A DNA stretch of 64,000 nucleotides from Klebsiella africana. Lineage in GTDB: Bacteria > Pseudomonadota > Gammaproteobacteria > Enterobacterales > Enterobacteriaceae. A program made the position numbers and the translations under genes. The notes under the pieces are model-generated. The model ran no database searches. It worked only from the letters and a program-made list of their open reading frames with translations, and was not told the origin of the DNA. Location of the stretch: the NCBI RefSeq assembly GCF_020526085.1, contig NZ_CP084874.1, positions 868,001 through 932,000 of the forward strand, written 5' to 3'. This document shows positions 35,629 to 47,444 of this stretch, in pieces; position 1 is the stretch's first letter; each line of letters starts with the position of its first letter.

Positions 35629-38600
35629 ATGTTAAGGGTATACCACTCAAACCGGCTGGATGTTCTCGAGGCGTTGATGGAGTTTATCGTCGAGCGCCAG
35701 CGGCTGGATGACCCTTTTCAGGCCGAAATGGTGCTGGTGCAGAGTACCGGCATGGCGCAGTGGCTGCAGATGACCCTGGCCTCGCGCTTCGGGATTGCCG
35801 CCAATATCGAGTTCCCGCTGCCGGCAAGCTTTATCTGGGATATGTTCGTGCGTGTTCTGAAAGATATTCCGGGCGAAAGCGCTTTCAGCAAGCAGAGCAT
35901 GAGCTGGAAGCTGATGACCCTCCTGCCGCAGCACCTGGAGGAAGACGATTTTATCCTGCTTCGCCAGTATCTGAGCGATGACGGCGACAAGCGCAAGCTG
36001 TTTCAACTCGCCGCCCGGGTGGCAGACCTCTATGACCAGTACCTCGTCTATCGCCCGGAGTGGCTGATGCGCTGGGAGGCCGGCCAGCGGGTGGAAGGCC
36101 TCGGCGATGCCCAGCAGTGGCAGGCGCCGCTGTGGAAAGCGCTGGTGAGCTACACCGCCGAGCTGGGGCAGCCGCAGTGGCACCGCGCCAATCTCTACCA
36201 GCGTTTTATCAGTACCCTGGAAAAAGCGGAAGAACCGCCCGCCGGGCTGCCGTCGCGCGTCTTCATCTGCGGGATTTCCGCGCTGCCGCCGGTCTATCTG
36301 CAGGCGCTGCAGGCGTTGGGTAAGCATGTCGATGTCTATGTCTTGTTTACCAACCCCTGCCGCTACTACTGGGGAGATATTAAGGATCCGGCGTTTCTGG
36401 CGAAGCTGCTATCGCGTCAGCGGCGTCATCACCGCGAGGCGCGCGCGCTACCCCTGTTTCGCGACACCGAGCAGGCGCCGGGGTTGTTTAATGACGCCGG
36501 GGAACAGGATGTCGGCAACCCGTTGCTCGCCTCCTGGGGCAAACTGGGGCGCGACTATATCTACCTGCTGGCAGGGCTGGAGCGCTATGAGGAGCTGGAC
36601 GCTTTTGTCGACATCGCCCCCGATAACCTGTTGCATAACCTGCAGTCGGATATCCTCGAACTGCGCAACGCGGCGGTGGCCGGGCAGAGCGCAGAGGCGT
36701 TCGCCCACAGTCGCGACAAACGTCCGCTGGCGCTGGATGACCGCAGTCTGAGCATACACGTCTGCCACAGTCCGCAGCGCGAAGTGGAGGTTCTGCACGA
36801 TAGGCTACTGGCGATGCTGGAGGCAGATCCGACGCTCACACCGCGGGATATCATCGTCATGGTGGCGGATATCGACAGCTACAGCCCCTATATACAGGCG
36901 GTGTTTGGCGCTGCCAGCGGCGATCGCTGGCTGCCGTGGGCAATCTCCGACCGGCGCGCCCGCGAGTCACACCCGGTGCTGCAGGCGTTTATTACGCTGC
37001 TCTCGCTGCCGGACAGCCGCTTCGCCAGCGAAGATGTGCTGGCGCTGCTGGACGTCCCGGTGCTGGCGGCGCGCTTTAATATCACGGAAGAAGGGCTGCG
37101 CTACCTGCGCCAGTGGGTGAACGAGTCCGGCGTCCGCTGGGGAATGGATGACGACAACGTCCGCGAGCTGGATCTGCCGGCGACCGGGCAGCATACCTGG
37201 CGGTTCGGCCTCACCCGCATGCTGTTGGGCTACGCGATGGACAGCCGCGAGGGAGAATGGCAGTCGGTGCTGCCGTATGACGAATCCAGCGGTTTGATCG
37301 CCGAACTGGTGGGCAACCTCGCGTCGCTGCTGATGCAGCTTAATCTGTGGCGACGCGGCCTGGCCCAGCAGCGGCCGCTGGCGGAGTGGCTGCCGGTCTG
37401 TCGCGATCTGCTCAATGACTTTTTCCTGCCGGACAGTGAGACCGAAGCGGCGCTGGCGCTGATTGAGCAGCAGTGGCTGGCGGTTATTGATAGCGGTCTG
37501 GAGGCGCAGTATGGCGAGCAGGTGCCGCTGACGCTGCTGCGCGATGAGCTGGCCCAGCGCCTCGATCAGCAGCGGATCAGCCAGCGCTTTCTTGCCGGCC
37601 CGGTCAACATCTGCACCCTGATGCCGATGCGTTCGATTCCCTTTAAGGTGGTATGCCTGCTGGGGATGAATGACGGGGTTTATCCGCGCACGCTGCCGCC
37701 GCTGGGCTTTGATTTAATGAGTCAGAAGCCGCAGCGCGGCGACCGCAGCCGGCGCGATGATGACCGCTATCTGTTCCTCGAGGCGCTGATGTCCGCCGAA
37801 CAGACGCTGTATATTAGCTATATCGGACGTTCGATCCAGGACAACAGCGAGCGCTTTCCTTCGGTGCTGGTGCAGGAGCTGGTGGATTACATTGGCCAGA
37901 GTCACTGTCTCGCTGGCGACGAGGAGCTTGATTGCGACGCCAGCGAGGCGCGGGTTAAAGCCCATATCACCCACCTGCATACACGCATGCCGTTCGACGT
38001 CGCTAATTTCCAGGAAGACGAGAACAAAAGCTACGCCCGCGAATGGCTGGCCGCCGCCGGCCAGCAAGGGGAAGCGCATAGCGACTTCATTCAGCCGCTC
38101 ACCGCGCCGCCGATTGACAGCCTGCCGTTCGATCAGCTCTTACGCTTCTGGCAGCACCCGGTACGCGCGTTCTTTCAGCAGCGTTTGCGGGTCAATTTCC
38201 GCGCCGAAGAGGACGATATTCCAGACGACGAGCCCTTCACTCTTGAAGGGCTGAGCCGTTATCAACTGAATCAGCAACTGCTTAATACGCTTATCGAGGA
38301 GCAGGACGTCTCAGCCATGTTCCGCCGCTTTCGCGCCGCCGGCGAGCTGCCGTATGGCGCCTTTGGCGAGCTGGTCTGGGAGACGCAGCGCCTGGAGATG
38401 CAGGCCCTGGCCGAGCGGGTGATGGCCGAGCGCCAGCAGGCGCAGAGCATGGAGATCGATCTCCAGTGCGGCGGCGTGAACCTGACCGGCTGGCTGCAGC
38501 AGGTGCAGCCGGACGGTCTGCTGCGCTGGCGGCCTTCGCTGCTGAGCGTCTCCCAGGGGATGCAACTTTGGCTGGAACACCTTGTCTACTGTGCCAGCGG

Positions 38601-39006
38601 CGGCACCGGCGAGAGCCGGCTGTTTGTGCGGAAAGAGGGAGAGTGGCGCTTCCCGGCGCTGGCGCCCGCCGAGGCGCAGGCGTACCTTAATGCGCTGGTG
38701 GATGGCTATTTGCTGGGGATGTCGCAGCCGCTGCTGCTGCTGCCGGAAAGCGGTGGCGCCTGGCTGAAAGCCTGTTACGACACCGAAAAGGATGTCATCT
38801 TAATGGACGAAGAGACGCAGCAGAAAGCGCGGAGCAAATTCCTGCAGACCTACGAAGGTAACATGGTGGTCAGCGGGGAGGGCGCCGATATCTGGTATCA
38901 ACGCCTGTGGCGTTCGCTGGAGCCGAAGCATTACGAAGAAATCATTGCCCAGACGCAGCGTTATCTGTTACCGCTATATCGTTACCATCGGTCCACACAA
39001 ATTTAA
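35629..39006 (+). CDS. recC: RecC, Chi-recognising subunit of exonuclease V
   Basis: Subunit of the RecBCD helicase-nuclease, 1125 residues. It holds the DNA strands apart, reads the Chi sequence in its inactive helicase-like domains and stabilises RecB and RecD. The start MLRVYHSNRLDVLEALMEF and the central VCLLGMNDGVYPR are those of enteric RecC. There is no intact Walker A, as expected. GGAG precedes the ATG. A 120-bp spacer follows before ptrA. Confidence 0.97.
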   Translation: MLRVYHSNRLDVLEALMEFIVERQRLDDPFQAEMVLVQSTGMAQWLQMTLASRFGIAANIEFPLPASFIWDMFVRVLKDIPGESAFSKQSMSWKLMTLLPQHLEEDDFILLRQYLSDDGDKRKLFQLAARVADLYDQYLVYRPEWLMRWEAGQRVEGLGDAQQWQAPLWKALVSYTAELGQPQWHRANLYQRFISTLEKAEEPPAGLPSRVFICGISALPPVYLQALQALGKHVDVYVLFTNPCRYYWGDIKDPAFLAKLLSRQRRHHREARALPLFRDTEQAPGLFNDAGEQDVGNPLLASWGKLGRDYIYLLAGLERYEELDAFVDIAPDNLLHNLQSDILELRNAAVAGQSAEAFAHSRDKRPLALDDRSLSIHVCHSPQREVEVLHDRLLAMLEADPTLTPRDIIVMVADIDSYSPYIQAVFGAASGDRWLPWAISDRRARESHPVLQAFITLLSLPDSRFASEDVLALLDVPVLAARFNITEEGLRYLRQWVNESGVRWGMDDDNVRELDLPATGQHTWRFGLTRMLLGYAMDSREGEWQSVLPYDESSGLIAELVGNLASLLMQLNLWRRGLAQQRPLAEWLPVCRDLLNDFFLPDSETEAALALIEQQWLAVIDSGLEAQYGEQVPLTLLRDELAQRLDQQRISQRFLAGPVNICTLMPMRSIPFKVVCLLGMNDGVYPRTLPPLGFDLMSQKPQRGDRSRRDDDRYLFLEALMSAEQTLYISYIGRSIQDNSERFPSVLVQELVDYIGQSHCLAGDEELDCDASEARVKAHITHLHTRMPFDVANFQEDENKSYAREWLAAAGQQGEAHSDFIQPLTAPPIDSLPFDQLLRFWQHPVRAFFQQRLRVNFRAEEDDIPDDEPFTLEGLSRYQLNQQLLNTLIEEQDVSAMFRRFRAAGELPYGAFGELVWETQRLEMQALAERVMAERQQAQSMEIDLQCGGVNLTGWLQQVQPDGLLRWRPSLLSVSQGMQLWLEHLVYCASGGTGESRLFVRKEGEWRFPALAPAEAQAYLNALVDGYLLGMSQPLLLLPESGGAWLKACYDTEKDVILMDEETQQKARSKFLQTYEGNMVVSGEGADIWYQRLWRSLEPKHYEEIIAQTQRYLLPLYRYHRSTQI

Positions 39007-39126
39007 ATAGTATAAAAATTGCGCAGTGAATGGCGGTTCATTTAATATGCGCAACGTATCACGGACTGATGGACATAAAAGGCTGCACGCTGTGCAGCGC
39101 AAGTTTGTTAATGATGAGGTTCGTGA

Positions 39127-42012
39127 ATGCCCCGCAGTTTATGGTTCAAGGTTTTTGTTGTGCTGGCCGCCCTCTGGGCGCCGTTTAGTCAGGCCGACAC
39201 CGGATGGCAGCCGATTCAGGAGACGATCCGCAAAAGCGAAAAAGATACGCGTCAGTATCAGGCGATCCGCCTTGATAACGACATGGTCGTGCTGCTGGTT
39301 TCCGATCCGCAGGCGGTGAAATCGCTGTCGGCGCTGGTGGTGCCGGTGGGATCCCTGCAGGATCCGGCCGATCATCAGGGGCTGGCGCATTTTCTGGAAC
39401 ATATGACGCTGATGGGGTCGCAAAAATATCCCCAGCCTGACAGCCTTGCAGAGTTTCTTAAACTGCACGGCGGCAGCCATAACGCCAGCACCGCGCCTTA
39501 CCGCACCGCGTTTTATCTCGAAGTGGAAAATGATGCGCTGGACGGGGCCGTAGATCGCCTGGCCGACGCTATCGCCGCGCCGCTGCTGGATAAAAAATAT
39601 GCCGACCGCGAACGTAACGCGGTCAACGCCGAGCTGACGATGGCCCGGACGCGAGACGGGATGCGCATGGCCCAGGTCAGCGCGGAGACCATCAACCCGG
39701 CTCACCCGGCGGCCCACTTCTCCGGTGGCAACCTCGAGACGCTCAGCGATAAGCCCGGCAGCCCGGTACTTGATGCGCTGCATACCTTCCGCGATAGCTG
39801 GTACTCCGCCAACCTGATGAAAGCGGTGATCTACAGCAACAAGCCGTTGCCGGCGCTGGCGCGGATGGCTGCTGACACCTTTGGCCGCGTGCCGAATCGT
39901 CAGATCAGCAGGCCGGAAATTACCGTCCCGGTGGTCACGGATGCGCAAAAAGGCATCATTATTCACTATGTGCCGGCGATGCCGCGTAAAGTGCTGCGCG
40001 TCGAGTTTCGCATCGACAACAACAGCGATCGCTTCCGCAGTAAAACTGATGAGCTGGTCACCTATCTTATTGGCAACCGCAGCCCGGGTACGCTCTCTGA
40101 CTGGCTGCAAAAGCAGGGGCTGGCGGAAGGGATCCGCGCCGATTCCGATCCGGTGGTAAACGGCAACAGCGGCGTACTGGCGATCTCTGCCACCCTCACC
40201 GATAAAGGCCTGGCGCACCGCGACGAAGTGACGGCGGCCATTTTCAGCTACCTCAACCTCCTGCGTACTCAGGGTATCGATAAACGGTACTTCGACGAAC
40301 TGGCGCATGTGCTGGCGCTGGATTTCCGCTATCCGTCGATCAACCGCGACATGGACTACGTGGAATGGCTGGCGGATACCATGATCCGAGTGCCGGTCGA
40401 GCATGCGCTGGACGTAGTGAATATTGCCGACCAGTACGACCCGCAGGCGATCAAAGACCGGCTGGCGATGATGACCCCGCAGAACGCCCGTATCTGGTAT
40501 ATCAGTCCCCAGGAGCCGCATAACAAGACGGCCTATTTTGTCGATGCGCCGTATCAGGTGGATAAGATTAGCGAGCAGACCTTCGCTGACTGGCAGCAAA
40601 AATCACAGGCCATCAAGCTGCAGCTGCCGGTGCTCAACCCCTATATTCCGGATGATTTCACCCTCATCAAAAGTGATAAAGCCTGGCCGCATCCGCAGCT
40701 GATCCTTGATGAACCGACGCTGCGGGTGGTGTATGCCCCGAGCCAGTATTTTGCCAGCGAGCCGAAGGCGGACATCTCCCTGGTGCTGCGTAACCCCCAG
40801 GCGATGGACAGCGCTCGCCGGCAGGTGATGTTTGCCCTCAACGATTATCTCGCCGGCATCGCCCTCGACCAGCTCAGTAACCAGGCGGCGGTCGGCGGCA
40901 TTTCGTTCTCCACCGGCGCTAATAACGGATTAATGGTTAATGCCAACGGCTATACCCAGCACCTTCCGGCGCTGTTCAGCGATTTGTTGCAGGGATACTT
41001 CAGCTATACGCCGACCGAGGAGCAGCTGGAGCAGGCCAAATCCTGGTATGCGCAGATGATGGACTCCGCCGAGAAAGGCAAAGCCTACGATCAGGCGATA
41101 ATGCCGATCCAGATGGTCTCCCAGGTGCCGTACTTCCAGCGCGAAGTGCGCCGGGCGCTGCTGCCCTCCATCACCCTTAAAGAGGTGCTCGACTACCGCG
41201 CCAACCTGAAAACCAAGGGGCGTCCTGAACTGATGGTGATCGGCAATATGACCGCCGATGCCGCCACGACGCTGGCCCGCCAGATCCAGCAGCAGCTGGG
41301 CGCTGACGGCAACGAATGGTGCCGTAATAAAGACGTGGTGGTGAACCGGCAGCAGCTGGCGATCTTCAACAAAGCGGGCAACAGCACCGACTCTGCGCTG
41401 GCCGCGGTGTTCGCGCCGCCCAACGTGGATGAGTTCAGCAGCACCGCCGCCAGCACCCTGCTGGGGCAGATTATTCAGCCGTGGTTCTACAACCAGCTGC
41501 GTACTGAAGAGCAGCTCGGCTACGCGGTCTTTGCCTTCCCGATGAACGTGGGGCGCCAGTGGGGCATGGGCTTCCTGCTGCAGAGTAGCGATAAGCAGCC
41601 AGCCTTCCTCTGGCAGCGGTTCCAGGCCTTCTTCCCCACCGCGGAGGCGAAGCTGCGGGCGATGAAGCCGGAAGAGTTTGCCCAGCTCCAGCAGGCGGTG
41701 ATAAGCCAGATGCTGCAGGCACCGCAGACGCTGGGCGATGAAGCCTCGAAACTGAGCAAAGATTTCGATCGCGGTAATATGCGTTTTGATTCACGTGATA
41801 AAGTAGTGGCTCAGATTAAACTGCTGACGCCGCAAAAACTTGCCGACTTCTTCCATCAGACGGTGGTGGATCCGCAGGGCATGACGATATTGTCCCAGAT
41901 TTCCGGTAGCCAGAATGGCAAAGCGGACTATGCCCAGCCGAAAGGCGGCAAAGTGTGGGAAAACGTCAGCGCATTGCAGCAATCCTTACCCCTGATGCGA
42001 GAGAATGAATGA
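39127..42012 (+). CDS. ptrA: Protease III (pitrilysin)
   Basis: Periplasmic zinc metalloprotease of 961 residues that degrades small peptides such as insulin fragments. It has a signal peptide (MPRSLWFKVFVVLAALWAPFS, cut near QA/D) and the inverse zinc motif HFLEH: His88, Glu91, His92, with a distal Glu about 77 residues on. Four homologous M16 domains make up the body. It is embedded between recC and recB, as in E. coli, and overlaps the recB start by ATGA. Confidence 0.97.
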   Translation: MPRSLWFKVFVVLAALWAPFSQADTGWQPIQETIRKSEKDTRQYQAIRLDNDMVVLLVSDPQAVKSLSALVVPVGSLQDPADHQGLAHFLEHMTLMGSQKYPQPDSLAEFLKLHGGSHNASTAPYRTAFYLEVENDALDGAVDRLADAIAAPLLDKKYADRERNAVNAELTMARTRDGMRMAQVSAETINPAHPAAHFSGGNLETLSDKPGSPVLDALHTFRDSWYSANLMKAVIYSNKPLPALARMAADTFGRVPNRQISRPEITVPVVTDAQKGIIIHYVPAMPRKVLRVEFRIDNNSDRFRSKTDELVTYLIGNRSPGTLSDWLQKQGLAEGIRADSDPVVNGNSGVLAISATLTDKGLAHRDEVTAAIFSYLNLLRTQGIDKRYFDELAHVLALDFRYPSINRDMDYVEWLADTMIRVPVEHALDVVNIADQYDPQAIKDRLAMMTPQNARIWYISPQEPHNKTAYFVDAPYQVDKISEQTFADWQQKSQAIKLQLPVLNPYIPDDFTLIKSDKAWPHPQLILDEPTLRVVYAPSQYFASEPKADISLVLRNPQAMDSARRQVMFALNDYLAGIALDQLSNQAAVGGISFSTGANNGLMVNANGYTQHLPALFSDLLQGYFSYTPTEEQLEQAKSWYAQMMDSAEKGKAYDQAIMPIQMVSQVPYFQREVRRALLPSITLKEVLDYRANLKTKGRPELMVIGNMTADAATTLARQIQQQLGADGNEWCRNKDVVVNRQQLAIFNKAGNSTDSALAAVFAPPNVDEFSSTAASTLLGQIIQPWFYNQLRTEEQLGYAVFAFPMNVGRQWGMGFLLQSSDKQPAFLWQRFQAFFPTAEAKLRAMKPEEFAQLQQAVISQMLQAPQTLGDEASKLSKDFDRGNMRFDSRDKVVAQIKLLTPQKLADFFHQTVVDPQGMTILSQISGSQNGKADYAQPKGGKVWENVSALQQSLPLMRENE

Positions 42013-45000
42013 CCGATACCGCTGAGTCTTTGGATCCCCTGCGCTTGCCCCTGATCGGCGAGCGCCTGATAGAAGCCTCTGCGGGCACCGGAAAAACCTT
42101 TACCATCGCCGCGCTATATCTGCGGCTGCTGTTGGGGCTGGGCGGTGAGGCCGCCTATCCCCGCGCCATCAGCGTTGAAGAGCTACTGGTGGTGACCTTT
42201 ACCGAGGCGGCGACCGAAGAGCTGCGCGGGCGTATCCGCAGCAACATCCACGAACTGCGCATCGCCTGCCTGCGCGGCGAATCCGACAATCCGCTCTACA
42301 GCGCGTTGTTGGCGGAGATCGCTGATAAAGACGACGCTGCGAAGACGCTGCTGCTGGCTGAACGGCAGATGGACGAGGCGGCGGTATTCACCATCCACGG
42401 CTTTTGCCAACGGATGCTGAGCCTTAACGCCTTCGAGTCGGGCATGCTGTTCGAGCAGCAGCTGATCGAGGATGAATCCCGCCTGCGCTATCAGGCATGC
42501 GCCGATTTCTGGCGCCGCCACTGCTATCCCCTGACCCGTGATATCGCGGCGGTGATCCACGACGTCTGGAAAGGGCCGCGCGATCTGCTGAAGTCCCTTG
42601 ACCGCTGGCTGCAGGGCGAAGCGCCGCAGCTTAAGTCGCCGCCAGCCCCCAACGAGACGCTGGCCGAACGCCATCAGCAGATCATCGCCCGCATTGACTC
42701 GCTCAAGCAGCAGTGGCGCGAGCAGGTGGGCGAGATCGAAAGCGTGCTGGAAAATTCCGGCCTTGACCGGCGGAAGTTTAATCGCGGCAACCAGGGCAAG
42801 TGGATGGAGAGAGTGAACGCCTGGGCGCAGGAAGAGACGTTGAGCTACCAGTTGCCCGACGCGCTGGAGAAATTTGCCCAGTCGTTTCTGCTCGAGCGCA
42901 CCAAAGCCGGTGGCGAACCGCCAGTGCATCCCCTGTTTAGCGCCGTAGAGTCGCTGCTGGCCTCCTCGCTGACGCTCACCGATCTGGTACTGGCGAGAGC
43001 GATGGTCGAGATCCGCGATGCAGTCGCGCGCGAAAAGCGCCGCCGCGGCGAGCTGGGGTTTGACGATATGCTCAGCCGGCTTGACGAGGCGCTGCGCGGC
43101 GACAGCGGCGAGGCGCTGGCCAGCGCCATTCGCCAGCGTTTTCCGGTGGCGATGATCGATGAATTTCAGGACACCGACCCCCAGCAGTACCGGATTTTTC
43201 GCCGCATCTGGCGCCAGCAGCCGGAGACGGCGCTGCTGCTGATCGGCGATCCGAAGCAGGCCATCTACGCCTTTCGCGGCGCCGATATCTTTACCTATAT
43301 GAAAGCGCGCGGCGACGTTGCCGCGCACTACACCCTTGATACCAACTGGCGCTCATCGCCGGGCATGGTGGGCAGCGTCAATCGGCTGTTCAGCCTCAGC
43401 GATAACCCCTTCATGTTCCGCGAGATCCCGTTTCTGCCGGTGAAGGCGGCGGCAAAGAATCAGGGCCTGCGCTTTACCGTGGATGCGGCGGACGTACCGG
43501 CGATGAACGTCTGGCTGATGCCCGGCGACACCGTCGGGTCTGGCGATTATCAGACCTTTATGGCGCAGCTCTGCGCCACGCAGATCCGCGACTGGCTGAG
43601 CGCCGGTCAGCAGGGGCGCGCGCTGCTGTGGCGCGGGGAAACCTCGCGCCCGGTGCAGGCTTCAGATATTACCGTGCTGGTGCGCAACCGGCTGGAGGCG
43701 GCGCAGGTGCGTGAAGCGCTGCAGACGCTGGGCATCCCCTCGGTCTACCTCTCCAACCGCGACAGCGTTTTTGAGACGCTGGAGGCCCAGGAGCTGCTCT
43801 GGCTGCTGCAGGCGGTGCTGGCCCCGGAGCGGGAAAATACCCTGCGCAGCGCGCTGGCGACCTCCATGTTTGGCCTGACCGCGCTGGATATTGAAAATCT
43901 GAACCAGGACGAGCAGGCGTGGGACGCGCTGGTAGAGGAGTTCAGCGAATACCGCCAGATCTGGCGGCAGCTCGGGGTGATGCCGATGCTGCGGGCGTTG
44001 ATGACGGCCCGGCATATCGCCGAGAATCTGCTGGCGACGCGCGGCGGCGAGCGGCGCTTAACCGACATTCTGCATATTAGCGAATTGCTGCAGGAGGCGG
44101 CCAGCCAGCTGGAAAGCGAGCATGCCCTGGTGCGCTGGCTGGCGCAGCATATCGCCGAGCCGGACAGCAACGCCGCAAGCCAGCAGATGCGTCTCGAAAG
44201 CGATAAGCACCTGGTGCAAATTGTCACCATTCACAAGTCAAAAGGGCTGGAATACCCCCTGGTCTGGCTGCCGTTTATCGCCCGGTTTCGTAAACAGGAC
44301 CAGGCGTTTTACCACGATCGCGAGACGTTCGCGGCGGTGCTGGATTTGGGCCAGGATGAGGCCAGCCTCGAGCTGGCGGAGGCGGAACGACTGGCGGAAG
44401 ATCTGCGCCTGCTGTACGTCGCCCTGACCCGCGCGGTCTGGCACTGCAGCCTCGGCGTGGCGCCGCTCAGTAGCCGGAAATCCGGCAACAGCGATTTCCA
44501 CCTCAGCGCGCTGGGGCGGCTGTTACAGGCGGGCGAAGCCATGGACGCCGCCGGGCTGACCGCGCAGCTGGCAGACTTCTGTCATGGCGATATTGCATTA
44601 CAGAGACCGGGCGAGCTGGATCTCACCCCGTGGCAGGCGCCCGCGGCGACCATCCCCCCGCTGTCGGCGCGTGAGCTACAGCGCCGTATCGCCGACGACT
44701 GGCGGGTGACCAGCTACTCCGGGCTGCAGCAGCATGGTTTCAGCGGCGGGCAGGATCTGCTGCCGCGTCTGGATGTCGATGCCGCCGGCGTCGGTGAAGT
44801 GGTGGAAGAGCCGCAGTTGACTCCGCACCAGTTCCCGCGCGGCGCCGCGCCGGGGACCTTCCTGCACAGCTTGTTTGAGGAGCTGGACTTCACCCAGCCG
44901 GTGCCGGACGGATGGATGGCGGAGAAGCTGCAGCTGAGCGGGTTTGACGCGCAGTGGGCGCCGGTGCTGACCGACTGGCTGGGCGGCGTGCTGAAGACCC

Positions 45001-45545
45001 GCCTGCCGGGGCCGGATATCGCGCTCAATCAGCTTGCGGCGCGGGATAAACAGGTGGAGATGGCGTTTTACCTGCCCATCGCCCAGCTGCTGACGGCGGA
45101 GCGCCTTGACGCGCTTATCCGCCAGTACGATCCCCTTTCCGCCGACACGCCGCCGCTGGATTTCCGCCAGGTGCGCGGCATGCTGAAGGGCTTTATCGAT
45201 CTGGTCTTCCGCCACGAAGGCCGCTATTACCTGCTGGATTACAAATCCAACTGGCTGGGGGAAGATCGCGAGGCCTATACCCGGCCGGCGATGGAGCAGG
45301 CGATGCGTGCCCACCGCTACGATCTACAGTATCAGCTGTATAGCCTGGCGCTGCACCGCTATCTGCGCCACCGGCTGGCCGATTATGACTATGACCGCCA
45401 CTTCGGCGGCGTGATTTATCTTTTCCTGCGCGGCATGGACGGGCAGGAGGGGGGGCAGGGGATCTTCACCACCCGGCCGGTGAGACCGCTGATTGACGGT
45501 CTGGATCAGCTTTTTGCCGGAGAAACTCAGGAGGAGGCCTCATGA
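42009..45545 (+). CDS. recB: RecB, helicase-nuclease subunit of exonuclease V
   Basis: UvrD-like 3'-5' helicase plus nuclease, 1178 residues. Walker A is SAGTGKTFT near residue 20; helicase motifs [12 protein letters not shown] and [14 protein letters not shown] follow. The C-terminal nuclease domain has [10 protein letters not shown], the Asp/Lys pair of the catalytic site, with upstream acidic partners. The start overlaps ptrA and the end overlaps recD (both ATGA), so translation is coupled and stoichiometry is kept. Confidence 0.97.
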   Translation: MTDTAESLDPLRLPLIGERLIEASAGTGKTFTIAALYLRLLLGLGGEAAYPRAISVEELLVVTFTEAATEELRGRIRSNIHELRIACLRGESDNPLYSALLAEIADKDDAAKTLLLAERQMDEAAVFTIHGFCQRMLSLNAFESGMLFEQQLIEDESRLRYQACADFWRRHCYPLTRDIAAVIHDVWKGPRDLLKSLDRWLQGEAPQLKSPPAPNETLAERHQQIIARIDSLKQQWREQVGEIESVLENSGLDRRKFNRGNQGKWMERVNAWAQEETLSYQLPDALEKFAQSFLLERTKAGGEPPVHPLFSAVESLLASSLTLTDLVLARAMVEIRDAVAREKRRRGELGFDDMLSRLDEALRGDSGEALASAIRQRFPVAMIDEFQDTDPQQYRIFRRIWRQQPETALLLIGDPKQAIYAFRGADIFTYMKARGDVAAHYTLDTNWRSSPGMVGSVNRLFSLSDNPFMFREIPFLPVKAAAKNQGLRFTVDAADVPAMNVWLMPGDTVGSGDYQTFMAQLCATQIRDWLSAGQQGRALLWRGETSRPVQASDITVLVRNRLEAAQVREALQTLGIPSVYLSNRDSVFETLEAQELLWLLQAVLAPERENTLRSALATSMFGLTALDIENLNQDEQAWDALVEEFSEYRQIWRQLGVMPMLRALMTARHIAENLLATRGGERRLTDILHISELLQEAASQLESEHALVRWLAQHIAEPDSNAASQQMRLESDKHLVQIVTIHKSKGLEYPLVWLPFIARFRKQDQAFYHDRETFAAVLDLGQDEASLELAEAERLAEDLRLLYVALTRAVWHCSLGVAPLSSRKSGNSDFHLSALGRLLQAGEAMDAAGLTAQLADFCHGDIALQRPGELDLTPWQAPAATIPPLSARELQRRIADDWRVTSYSGLQQHGFSGGQDLLPRLDVDAAGVGEVVEEPQLTPHQFPRGAAPGTFLHSLFEELDFTQPVPDGWMAEKLQLSGFDAQWAPVLTDWLGGVLKTRLPGPDIALNQLAARDKQVEMAFYLPIAQLLTAERLDALIRQYDPLSADTPPLDFRQVRGMLKGFIDLVFRHEGRYYLLDYKSNWLGEDREAYTRPAMEQAMRAHRYDLQYQLYSLALHRYLRHRLADYDYDRHFGGVIYLFLRGMDGQEGGQGIFTTRPVRPLIDGLDQLFAGETQEEAS

Positions 45546-47386
45546 CTTTCGAACAACTACTGCTGGCGGCGGTGGAGCAGCATCTGCTGCGGCCATTGGA
45601 CGTCCAGTTTGCCCTGATGGTGGCGCAAAACGACCCGCCAGCGGTTAAGCTGGCGGCGGCCTTGCTGAGCCGCGATGCCGGCGAGGGGCACGTCTGCCTG
45701 CCGCTCTCGCGGTTGAGCGGTGACGAGGCGCTGAGCGGTAAAGCGGGGGAGATCCGCGATCGGTTGCTGGCCGAAGCTGGCGCGCCGGAGGACTGGCCCG
45801 GGCTACTGCTCGCTTCGTCGGCGGTGAGCTGCGGCGATGCTCCGGCGCCGATGATTTTGTGCGGCGACCGGCTCTATCTGAACCGGATGTGGCGCAACGA
45901 GCTGACCGTCGCCCGCTTCTTCAATGAAGCCAACCGGGTGCTGGAGATGGATGAAGCCCGGCTGGCGTCAACCCTGAATGCCCTGTTCCCTGCCACCGGC
46001 GAAACCGACTGGCAAAAAGTGGCCGCGGCGGTGGCGCTGACCCGCCGTATCTCGGTGATCTCCGGCGGTCCCGGGACCGGGAAGACCACCACCGTGGCTA
46101 AGCTTCTGGCGGCACTGATTCAGATCGAAGACAGCCCGCGCTGTCGTATTCGCCTGGCGGCACCGACGGGGAAAGCGGCGGCGCGCCTGACCGAATCGCT
46201 GGGCGCGGCATTAAGAAAGCTGCCGCTAACCGACGCGCAGAAAGCGTTAATACCCACCGAGGCCAGCACGCTGCATCGTCTGCTGGGCGCCCAGCCCGGC
46301 AGCCAGCGGATGCGCTATCACGCCGGCAACCCGCTGCATCTGGACGTGCTGGTGGTGGATGAGGCCTCGATGATTGACCTACCGATGATGTCGCGGCTCA
46401 TCGACGCGCTGCCGGCCCACGGGCGGGTGATCTTCCTCGGCGATCGCGACCAGCTGGCCTCCGTGGAAGCGGGAGCGGTGTTGGGGGATATCTGCGCCTG
46501 GGCGAGTTCGGGCTATACCGCCGCGCGGGCGCAGGAGCTGACCCGGCTGACCGGTTCGCCGGTACCGGCGGGCGAGGGGGCTATCGCGGGCGCGCTGAGA
46601 GACAGTTTGTGCCTGTTGCAAAAGAGCTATCGCTTCGGCAGTCACTCCGGCATCGGGAGCCTGGCGCGGGCGGTGAACGCTGGCGCGCGCGCGGAGGTGA
46701 AGGCCACGCTGCGCCAGCCGTTTGACGATATCGCGCTTCATCCCCTCAGCACGACTGAAGAGTACGAAGCCATGCTCGGCGCGGCTCAGCAGGGCTATGA
46801 ACGCTACCTGCAGCTGCGCCGCGAGCGGGCCGAACCGCAGGCCATGCTGGCCGCTTTCAGCGAATTCCAGCTGCTATGCGCGCTGCGCGAAGGGCCGTAC
46901 GGCGTGAGCGGCGTCAATGAGCGGCTGGAGCAGCGGCTCAACCGCCAGCGGGCGATCGCCCTGCCGCGCCACTCCCGCTGGTATGACGGCCGACCGATCA
47001 TGATATCGCGCAACGATAGCGCGCTGGGGCTGTTTAACGGCGATATCGGCATAGCGCTGGAGCGCAACGGCGAGCTGCGGGTGTGGTTCCTGATGCCCGA
47101 CGGCGCCATCAAGTCGGTGCAGCCGAGCCGTCTGCCGGAGCATGATACCGCCTGGGCGATGACCGTGCATAAATCGCAGGGCTCGGAGTTCGAACATGCG
47201 GCGCTGATCCTGCCGGCGCGCAGCGTCCCGCTGGTGACCCGCGAACTGGTCTACACGGCGATCACCCGCGCGAAGAAGCGATTGTCGCTCTATGCCGACG
47301 AGCAGGTGCTCTCCCAGGCCATTGTGACGCGCACCGAGCGGCGCAGCGGCCTGGCGGAGATTTTCGCCGGGCGCGAAGCCCCCTGA
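45542..47386 (+). CDS. recD: RecD, 5'-3' helicase subunit of exonuclease V
   Basis: SF1B helicase of 614 residues. Walker A is [15 protein letters not shown]; motif II is [12 protein letters not shown]; later motifs [12 protein letters not shown] and [10 protein letters not shown] are all present. It drives along the 5' strand and licenses nuclease activity before Chi. A few residues longer than the E. coli protein (608 as I recall). It ends the recC-ptrA-recB-recD run. Confidence 0.97.
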   Translation: MTFEQLLLAAVEQHLLRPLDVQFALMVAQNDPPAVKLAAALLSRDAGEGHVCLPLSRLSGDEALSGKAGEIRDRLLAEAGAPEDWPGLLLASSAVSCGDAPAPMILCGDRLYLNRMWRNELTVARFFNEANRVLEMDEARLASTLNALFPATGETDWQKVAAAVALTRRISVISGGPGTGKTTTVAKLLAALIQIEDSPRCRIRLAAPTGKAAARLTESLGAALRKLPLTDAQKALIPTEASTLHRLLGAQPGSQRMRYHAGNPLHLDVLVVDEASMIDLPMMSRLIDALPAHGRVIFLGDRDQLASVEAGAVLGDICAWASSGYTAARAQELTRLTGSPVPAGEGAIAGALRDSLCLLQKSYRFGSHSGIGSLARAVNAGARAEVKATLRQPFDDIALHPLSTTEEYEAMLGAAQQGYERYLQLRRERAEPQAMLAAFSEFQLLCALREGPYGVSGVNERLEQRLNRQRAIALPRHSRWYDGRPIMISRNDSALGLFNGDIGIALERNGELRVWFLMPDGAIKSVQPSRLPEHDTAWAMTVHKSQGSEFEHAALILPARSVPLVTRELVYTAITRAKKRLSLYADEQVLSQAIVTRTERRSGLAEIFAGREAP

Positions 47387-47394
47387 GACGCCGG

Positions 47395-47433
47395 GTCCGG
47401 GCGATGGGAAAATGCTGCAGCCGTTGCCCGGAC
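47395..47433. terminator. Palindrome between recD and the convergent membrane gene
   Basis: GTCCGGGC / GCCCGGAC perfect 8-bp arms with a 23-base middle, 9 bp after the recD stop. It lies between two convergent genes and could terminate both; alternatively it is a diverged REP-like repeat. Confidence 0.5.
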
Positions 47434-47444
47434 TGGCGGAAAAA

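Noticed and set aside
39139..40599. 486-codon minus-strand frame inside ptrA
   Set aside because: Antisense to a gene with intact zinc motif and signal peptide; composition (rich in Arg/His/Gln) is typical of shadow frames.
42183..43328. 381-codon minus-strand frame inside recB
   Set aside because: Antisense to the helicase domain with all its motifs; no recognisable features of its own.
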